NCBI GenBank assembly: GCA_963759115.1
Contig: CAVWXT010000006.1
Coordinates: 1,116,001-1,180,000, forward strand
Direction: 5' to 3'
DNA from: CAVWXT01 sp963759115
GTDB lineage: Bacteria > Planctomycetota > Planctomycetia > Pirellulales > Thermoguttaceae
Length of the DNA: 64,000 bases
Position 1 is the first letter of the stretch. Each line of letters begins with the position of its first letter. Shown here one piece after another: positions 57,719 through 64,000 of the stretch. Below the pieces are notes generated by a model that ran no database searches, was not told the DNA's origin, and saw only the letters and a program-made list of their open reading frames with translations. Both the position numbers and the translations under genes were made by a program.

Positions 57719-58441
57719 ATGAGACGCAATTCCAGCGCAGTTCATCGCTCATCATTCCACATTCATCATTTCCTTTTCATTGCCGCCGGCGGCCCTCGCT
57801 GCTGCCCGCCCTCGCGCTGGCCGTGCCCGACGCCAAGCAGTCCGGCGGCGAGCCGGACGGCATGGTGCAGGTGGCCAACCTGGTGTACGCCGGCACGAAG
57901 AGCAGCCGCTGCTTCTCCGATCAATTCCTGATCAAGGCGGAGAAGGAATCTTCGATCTCCACCAGCCGCCGCTTTCATGCCGTGAAGCTGTCGAGCGACA
58001 GCATCTACGAGTTTCCGCTGTTGATTATGACCGGCGAGGGCGACTTCCAGTTGTCGGAGGCCGAACGCGAGAGTCTGCGGCGGTACGTGGAGCGGGGCGG
58101 GTTCCTGCTGGCCTCGGCCGGATGCTCGTCGACGGAATGGGACCGCGCCTTCCGCCGCGAGATGGCCACGATCTTTCCCAACCACCCGCTGCAATCCATC
58201 GACATGAGCCATCCCATGTTTCACACGGTCTACGAGATCAAGGAGTTGCGCACCACGCACGGCGGCAGCCCGCGGCCGCTCGGTGGGCGTCAGCATCGGC
58301 GGCCGGCTGGGGGTGGTCTATTCGCAAGACGGCCTGAACGACACCCCGCACACCACCGGCTGCTGCTGTTGCGGCGGCAATGAATTGCAGAATGCGATCG
58401 ACATCAACGTGAACATCTTGGCGTATGCGCTGACGTATTGA
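57719..58441 (+). CDS. DUF4159-domain protein (frameshifts)
   Basis: About 238 residues. AAAGGAGC lies before the ATG at 57719. After a hydrophobic, frame-disturbed N-terminus comes the DUF4159 core: VQVANLVYAGTKSSRCFSDQ, YEFPLLIMTGEGDFQLSEAE, SLRRYVERGGFLLASAGCSS, FRREMATIFPNHPLQSIDMS and FHTVYEIKEL. Near the C-terminus four consecutive cysteines occur (TTGCCCCGGNELQ), perhaps a metal site. The domain has a class I amidotransferase-like fold of unknown role and is routinely encoded with MoxR/DUF58/BatA genes in planctomycetes. Frame changes lie near 57800 and 58285. Confidence 0.75.
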
Positions 58442-58449
58442 GCGGAAAG

Positions 58450-58543
58450 GTAGGACGGAATTCGGATTCCGTTCATTGCAGACCATTTACGACACGATTT
58501 TCGTTCTTCCCCGGGCAAGTGAACGGCATGAATTCCGTTCTAC
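58450..58543. repeat. GTAGGACGGAATTC inverted repeat
   Basis: GTAGGACGGAATTCGGATTC with CGTTC (58450-58474) is mirrored by GAACGGCATGAATTCCGTTC plus TAC (58521-58543). The short word GAATTCCGT also occurs near 1140. It fills the gap before the cytochrome gene. Confidence 0.7.
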
Positions 58544-58547
58544 GACG

Positions 58548-60009
58548 ATGCTGACCATCGGTTGCGTCCGAGTTCGTTCTTGCGATGGCGGGCGTGCTGC
58601 TGTGCGCCGCACTGGCGGGCTGCCGCCCTGCCGGCGCCGCACCGGCGGTTGGTCGGTGGTTGCCAGCGGCGACACGGACGGCTGGATCGCGCCCTGCGGT
58701 TGCACTTCGAATCAGTCCGGCGGCCTGCCCCGCCGTGCTTCCTATGTGGCGGGGCTGCGCCAGGAGGCGGAAGTCATTCTGGTCGACGTCGGCGGCGCGG
58801 CCCACGGCACCACTCGCCCTACGATCTTGCCAAGTTCGAGGCCATCCTTCGCGGCGAGGCGCTGATGGGCGTGGCCGCGCACAACATCGGCGCGGCCGAA
58901 GCCCGTTTCGGACCCGAGAGACTGCAGCGAGCTGGCCGAGAAGCTCGGCGTGCCGCTGTTGTCGGCCAACGCCCGCGACGGTTCCGGAAACCCGTTGGCG
59001 GCGCCGCTGCGGATCGTCTCGGCCGCGGGCCGAAGGGTGGCCTTGGTCGGCGTGCTCTCCGAACGGTATGCGACGGCGGAAGTGCAGAATCGCGCCGCCC
59101 CGCCAGGCGGCGCTCGATGCGCTCCGCGGCGCAGCGGGAGAGTACGACGCGGTCGATCGTCTTGGCCTATGTGCCGGAGGACGAGTTGCGGCAGTTCGCC
59201 GAAGCCCTGCCCGAGGCCGACGCCGTCGTGGGCGGGCCGACCGGCCAGCCCGTCAGCCCCCGGCAGGCCGGCCCCACGCTTGCTCATTTCGGCCACCAGC
59301 AAGGGCAAGTTTCTCGCCCGGCTCGACGCGCCGCAACCAGGCTCCGCTGAGCGATGGACGGGGAGCATCGTGGAACTCAATGGGGCGTTTGCCGACGACG
59401 CCCAGCAGACGGCCAATCTCGCCCGTTTTCGCGCCGAGTTGGCGCGGCAGGACTTTACGCCGGCTCAAACGGGCTTCGCCGAACCGCTGCCGGCCAATCT
59501 GCCCGTGGGGTTCACCGTTGCCGGCAACGCCGCGTGCCGCGAGTGCCACGAAGAGGACTACCAACTGTGGCGAAAATCCAAACATGCCGCGGCCTGGAAG
59601 TCGTTGAAGGAGCGCGACGCCCAGTCCGACCCGGACTGCCAGCGCTGCCACACGACCGGCTACGGCATGCCGCGCGGGTTCGCCTCCCTGCGGCAAGGCG
59701 GCGGGCGGATGGACGTCGGGTGCGAGAGTTGCCACGGCCCTTCCAAGGGCCACGTCGCCAATTCCGCGATCCGCACCGCTCATTTCGCACAGGCCAAGAA
59801 CCGTTGCCCACAGCTGCCACGACCGCGAGAACAGCCCGGAGTTCGCCTACGAGAAGTATTGGCAGCAGATCGATCACGGGACGTCGCCGAGCCCAGAGGA
59901 TCTGATGGAAGGAAAATGGGGACAGTCCCCGACCAACCTTCGGTCGGTGCCCGCCGGAACGGCCCGAAGGGTGCTTCGCACAAACGGGGACTGTCCCCTT
60001 TTCCCATGA
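58548..60009 (+). CDS. Multihaem c-type cytochrome with metallophosphatase-like N-terminal domain (frameshifts)
   Basis: About 485 residues after mending. A lipoprotein-like start (GVLLCAALAGCRP lipobox) is followed by a domain resembling the 5'-nucleotidase/UshA side of planctomycete cytochromes: VVASGDTDGWIAPCGCTSNQ, GVAAHNIGAAEARFGPE, LAEKLGVPLLSANARDGSGN, VALVGVLSERYAT. The C-terminal part is cytochrome c-554-like with haem sites CRECHEE, CQRCHTT, CESCHGP and, across an extra C near 59815, CHSCHDR. It is probably an outer electron-transfer lipoprotein. The last 32 or so residues and the stop are encoded by a palindromic repeat (59913-60005), so the native C-terminus was altered. Frame changes occur near 58600, 58660, 58815, 58925, 59100, 59160, 59275 and 59815. 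Confidence 0.7.
59913..60005. repeat. GGGGACAGTCCCC palindromic element overlapping the cytochrome 3' end
   Basis: AAAATGGGGACAGTCCCC (59913-59930) faces GGGGACTGTCCCCTTTTCCC (59986-60005). Between them lie CCAACCTTCGGTCGGTGCC and GGGTGCTTCGCACAAAC, words also found at 960-1015. The arms can form a perfect GGGGACAGTCCCC stem. The element provides the final codons and stop of the cytochrome frame. Confidence 0.75.
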
Positions 60010-60070
60010 TGGAAGTCGCGGCGGAAGGACGAAGCCCAACCGATCCAGTGCCTGACGGCAGGAGCGGCCC

Positions 60071-63000
60071 ATGAAACATATTGCAGTTCGCCGACTGATT
60101 CAGTTGCTGCTATGCGTCGCCATCTGCGGTTCGCGGCCGGTGGCCGCGGATGACACGAAACCGGTCTCCTGGCTGCGAACCTTGAGCGACGGATATCGCC
60201 ACGCCCTGGCGGAACGCAAGCCGCTGTTGATCGTGGCGGGGCGAAGTGGTGCGCCCCTTGCCGGAAACTGGCCGCCGACGTGGAGTCGCCGCCGGTGCAA
60301 GCCGAACTGGCCCGCTGGACGGCCGTCATGGTGGACGTCGACGCCCAGCCGGACGACGCCGAGGCATTGGGCGTTTCCGCCGTGCCCGCGCTGCGGATCT
60401 GTGCGTCGGGCGGCCAACAGGTGGCCGAGCGCGACGGCTATCTCCCGCCCGGCGAACTGGTCGCGTGGCTGAAGGAGCACTATGACGCCGCGACCGCGGC
60501 GGCCGACGACGCCTTGTTGGACGCGGGCCCGCCGAGCGCGACCGCCGTGGTGCGGCTGGTCAAGCAGTTCCAGCAGCGGAACCCCGCTCTCCGCGAGGCG
60601 GCCATCCGGCGCCTGCTCGCCTATCCGAACGTCGCCCGGCCGGCCGTGCTCAAGGCCTTCCGCGAGGGAAGTCTGGCTGCCCGCCTGGCGGCGATGGAGG
60701 TGTTGGAGCAATGGAAGGCTCCGCTTGCCGAGCTGGACCCCTGGCGGCCGGAGACCTTCAGCGAAGAGCGGCTGGCGCGGCTGGAGCAATGGGCGGAGCA
60801 GGAGATCGCCGGCGACCAATCGCCGCCCAAAGAACTTTCGGATGAGCAGTTGGCCGCCGCCCGGCGGCAGATCGAGCGGATGCTGGTTGCCGACGAGAGG
60901 GAGGCCGACGCGATCCGGCAGCGCCTGGCCCGCGTCGGCGCCGCTCTGCTGCCCGAGGTTTACGCGCGGCTGAAAGCGGCGGCCAGCGACCAGGACCGCC
61001 GGCGGCTGGTGATATTGCGGTACCGGTTGGTGGCGTCCGACGCGCTGGTGTTGCGTTGGCCGGGCGGGCTGGAACGGCTGGCCGACGCCGACCCCCGGCA
61101 GCGTCAACAGGCGGCCGACGAGTTGGCCAAGCTGGCGGCCAACGACGACCAGCCGCTGTTGTTGGAACTGTTTGCCGACACGGATCCGCTGGTGCGGGAG
61201 ATCAGCCTCCGCGGTCTGCAACACATCGGCGGCAAAGAGGCCAACGCGGCGCTGGTAAAGCTGTTGGGCGATCCCGAGCCGAACGTCCGTGCCGCCGTGT
61301 TGAAGCAATTGGAGGAGTCGCCCGACGCGGCCTTGGTGCCGGCGGTCGTAAAGTACCTCAAACAGGAGAAGGACGCCGACCTGGTCGTCCACGGCATTCG
61401 CTTCCTGCAGGCCGTCCACGGAACGGAGGCCACGAAGTGCCTGATGTCGCTGCTGAAGCACGAGAGTTGGCAGGTCCGGGCGGAAGCCGCCGCCGGCATC
61501 GGCAAACTCCGCGAGCGGCGAGGGGACGCGTTCGTCTCCTTCCACACGGGCCCGGCTAGCAGAGGGACGGGCGACGCCGACGCGGAGACGCAACTCCAGG
61601 CGGAGGCCTACGTGGCGTTGCTCGATCTTCTCGAAGACCCCGAGGGCTTCGTCGTGGCCAAAGCGGTCGAGGGGCTGGCCCAGGCCGACATGGCGGTGGC
61701 CGTCGAGCCGTTGGTAAACGCGGCCGTGCAGCATCCCGATCTGGCGGCCAGCGTCCTGGAGATACTGGCACGCGGGTCGAGCATGCGCGCGAAGGCGATT
61801 CCCCATCTGCGGAAGTTCTGCAAGCACGAAAAGCCGCAAGTGCGGGCCGCGGCCATCGGCGCCCTTAGCGAGGCGGCGCCCGACGCCGTCGACGAAGAGC
61901 TCCTCGCGGCATTGGGCGACCAGGAGAGCGAGGTTCGCATTGCCGCAGCCTCCGCGATCTTCAAGTTGCTCGATCGCCTGCGCGAAGAAGCCAACAACAG
62001 AAGGTCGAACGCCGGCATGGGCGTCGCCGGGGGCGCTGTTATTACCTCCGTGTTCGATCTGCCCGGCGCGCTGCTGTCGAGTGCCGTCCGGTTGTTCAGC
62101 AGCGGGGGATCAGCCGCTCCTCAGCCGGCCGGCGACGCAAAGGCGCCGCCACAGGCCGACGCGGGCGAGCGGGAAGGCGAGGGCGAGGCGAAGGCAAAGG
62201 AAGGCATGAGCTGGCGGGACCAGTGGTTGACGGACTGCTACTCCGGCCGGCACCGCCCGGCGTGGACTTCGCAGATGGCGCAGCCGTTGGAGAAGATGCT
62301 GGCGGCCGCGGCGGGCAAGGAGCGGATCGCGGCCGTGTTGGCCCTGGTGCCGCTGGGAAAAGCCGCCGCCGCCCTGCCGGTCCTCAGCGACGCGGTGCGG
62401 GCCAACCCCGAATTGATCGAGACCGCGCACGCCGTGCTGCCCTGGCTGGTGTGGGAGCAGCGATTGAAGGCGTTCCAGGACCTGTCTGCCGTGGCCAACC
62501 GCGCCGCCCGCTCGCGGCTGATCGAGGCCCTGAGCGAGGCGCCCGAACCGCGGGCGGCCGAAACGATCTGGAAGTTGTTGGCCGAACCGGGCGTCACGGC
62601 CGACGAGGCCAACGCCCTGCAATCGGCGCTGATGATGACGTACTTGGGCAGGCGCTACTACAACTCGTCGGAAGTCTCCGCGGCCGATCGCCGCGAATTG
62701 ACCGCGGCGGCGAAGCCGCGCACGGCTGCCGGCAGCGACTCGCAGCGGATGGTGGCGCTGATGCTCCTGGCCATAGTTGCTCCCGACGAGGCCGCCGAGA
62801 TTGCCGCCCGGCTGGCCGGCGACTCCGCGCTCAGCGCCTCGCTGCGGAAAGACGCATTCCAGGTCCAGTTGATCACCGAGTCGTCCAAAGACGCCCTGAA
62901 GACCTCGCTGGCGGCGTTGAAAGAGACCGACGCCGACCGCAGGAAACTGGCCATCAAGTATCTGGTGCTGGGGCCGGACGACCTTCGCAACATGCAGAGC

Positions 63001-63432
63001 GGGTTCTATTTCAACGGCAACATCACCTATTCGTCGAACGTTCGCACTTCGGGCGCCTCCATCGTCCCGAAACCGCCCGACGGCATCAAGGTCGAAGACG
63101 TCCGCCCGCTGTTGCAGGACTCGGATCCCCAGGTCGCGGCCTGCGCCAATTACCTCCTGGTGTTGTTGGGCGAACCGGAGGGCATGGAGCCCTTGCTGAA
63201 GTATTGGCGCGAGCATCAAAAAGGTTCGGACGAGTGGACGAAGCTCGTCTATCGCGCGATCGCCATGACCGACAACCCGCAGTACATCCCGATTTTGCGC
63301 GAGATCTACGGCAAGCTCCACGAGTACGAGACGGCGGAGTTCTATTGGACCATCCGCATCATGAGTGGCCCCGAGATCCTCAAGTTCCGAAAGCAGGTGC
63401 GCGACGAGGTTGGCCCGTCGCGCCTGCAATAA
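60071..63432 (+). CDS. Exported thioredoxin-domain protein with long HEAT-repeat array (one frameshift)
   Basis: About 1120 residues. AGGAG precedes the ATG at 60071. A signal peptide comes first (LIQLLLCVAICGSRPVAA). One base is missing near 60238; across it the thioredoxin motif WCAPCRKLAADVESPP appears (about 60-75), with VMVDVDAQPDDAEALGVSAV, PALRICASGGQQVAERDGYL next. The remainder is HEAT-like alpha-alpha repeats, for example LLLELFADTDPLVREISLRG, LQHIGGKEANAALVKLLGD, and LDDAVDEELLAALGDQE-type units, up to a C-terminal segment with IMSGPEILKFRKQVRDEVG. A low-complexity linker rich in Gly/Glu/Ala lies near 680-715. The protein may be a redox-active scaffold for the preceding cytochrome and cluster proteins; no such fusion is known to me with assigned function. 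Confidence 0.75.
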
Positions 63433-63453
63433 TGAAGAAAGGAGAAATCTGCC

Positions 63454-64000
63454 ATGACGTTACGCAAGCAATTTCTGTTGGCCGCGTTGTTGACCGGAGC
63501 GCTGTGGCCGGTGGCCGCCCAGGCGCAGTTCGGCCGGGGCATTGGCGGCCTCGCGGCGATGGAGGGGGCCGGCAAACCGGCCGTCACCGGCGCGGGCACG
63601 GCTGTCGTGCAGCGGAACCCCACCCAGTTGCGGCTCTACATTCAGCTCCTGGCCAAAGGCAAGACCCTGGACGATGCCCTGGCCAAGCTCAAGGAACGCC
63701 GCGAGGCCGCCGCGACGCAACTGGAAACGCTGAAGGCCGATAAGAAGTCGATCGTGTTTGGCAGCCCCAGCGTGTCGAACGCCGCCTCGGCGCGGAAGCA
63801 GCAAGTCGAGGCCATGATCATGGAGCAGATGCGAAACCGCGGAAAGAAGGTTGCCAAAGGTTTGCAGACGCCGCAGACGGTCACGGTGTCGACCACGCTG
63901 ACCGCCGAATGGCCGCTGAAGACGGAGTCGCCCGAGCAATTGCTGATCATGGCCCAGGGCATCCAGGACAAGATCAACGCGGCCGACCTGGCCGGCACGA
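63454..64000 (+). CDS. Exported SIMPL/DUF541-like protein (3' end outside window)
   Basis: The frame is open from the ATG at 63454, behind AAAGGAGA, to the window edge (182 codons seen). Residues 1-25 are a signal peptide (FLLAALLTGALWPVAAQAQ). Then come a Gly-rich stretch and TAVVQRNPTQLRLYIQLLAK, LKERREAAATQLETLKADKK and SIVFGSPSVSNAASARKQQV, which resemble the strand-helix pattern of SIMPL (DUF541) proteins with their interspersed amphipathic helix. It starts 21 bases after the HEAT-protein stop, hence probably in the same operon. The family assignment is moderate because the C-terminal half is missing. Confidence 0.6.
   Translation, partial: MTLRKQFLLAALLTGALWPVAAQAQFGRGIGGLAAMEGAGKPAVTGAGTAVVQRNPTQLRLYIQLLAKGKTLDDALAKLKERREAAATQLETLKADKKSIVFGSPSVSNAASARKQQVEAMIMEQMRNRGKKVAKGLQTPQTVTVSTTLTAEWPLKTESPEQLLIMAQGIQDKINAADLAGT

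Noticed and set aside
48239..60009. Programmed +1 frameshifting as explanation for the broken genes of the MoxR cluster
   Set aside because: There are too many sites, without a common slippery sequence, stop codon or downstream structure; sequence error is the simpler reading until raw reads are checked.

Overview
The window is GC-rich DNA that reads as a member of the Planctomycetota. The evidence is protein architecture, not a marker gene: a Ser/Thr kinase with membrane segments and TIGR03067-like domains, an ECF sigma factor beside it, HzsA-related and beta-propeller/c-type haem proteins, a dockerin surface protein with an N-terminal LERRQLMS motif, and a MoxR/DUF58/VWA/DUF4159 cluster. 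I saw no rRNA, tRNA or CRISPR array. Many genes are broken by single-base indels although the reading frames on both sides stay family-like. I treat most of these as probable assembly errors and annotate the genes across them.

Layout. 1-16.9 kb: a partial haem/PD40 protein; a GAF-SpoIIE phosphatase with a good promoter; a YVTN propeller/cytochrome; a TetR-MacA-MacB efflux operon with two matching palindromic operators; an HzsA-related trihaem protein; a very large kinase/TIGR03067/propeller fusion preceded by its ECF sigma factor. 17-29 kb: ceramidase-like and dienelactone hydrolase-like enzymes, a transposase remnant, the surface protein, then metabolic genes (aldehyde dehydrogenase, tRNA-binding domain protein, MazG-like, SDR, a hypothetical, a KaiC/RAD55-like ATPase). 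28.9-33.5 kb: a membrane spermidine-synthase-like gene split by an ISNCY-type insertion sequence. 33.5-37.4 kb: an amidohydrolase and a membrane-anchored MutS-like ATPase.

37.5-40.4 kb: an ECF sigma gene and its probable membrane anti-sigma partner, separated by an antisense group II intron without an ORF that abuts a long inverted repeat. 40.7-48.0 kb: a nitrilase-fold amidase, then a co-directional set (RraA-like aldolase, SelA-like PLP enzyme, amidohydrolase, RidA, DUF362). All five members of that set appear to carry export signals, mostly Tat. I read it as a candidate exported catabolic pathway, and it is the most interesting system in the window.

48.2-64 kb: MoxR ATPase, DUF58, two VWA membrane proteins, a DUF4175-like coiled-coil protein, DUF4159, a multihaem cytochrome, a thioredoxin-HEAT protein and a partial SIMPL-like protein. 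Most gaps between genes hold long inverted repeats of several unrelated families, and two such repeats have become protein-coding (inside the kinase and at the cytochrome C-terminus).
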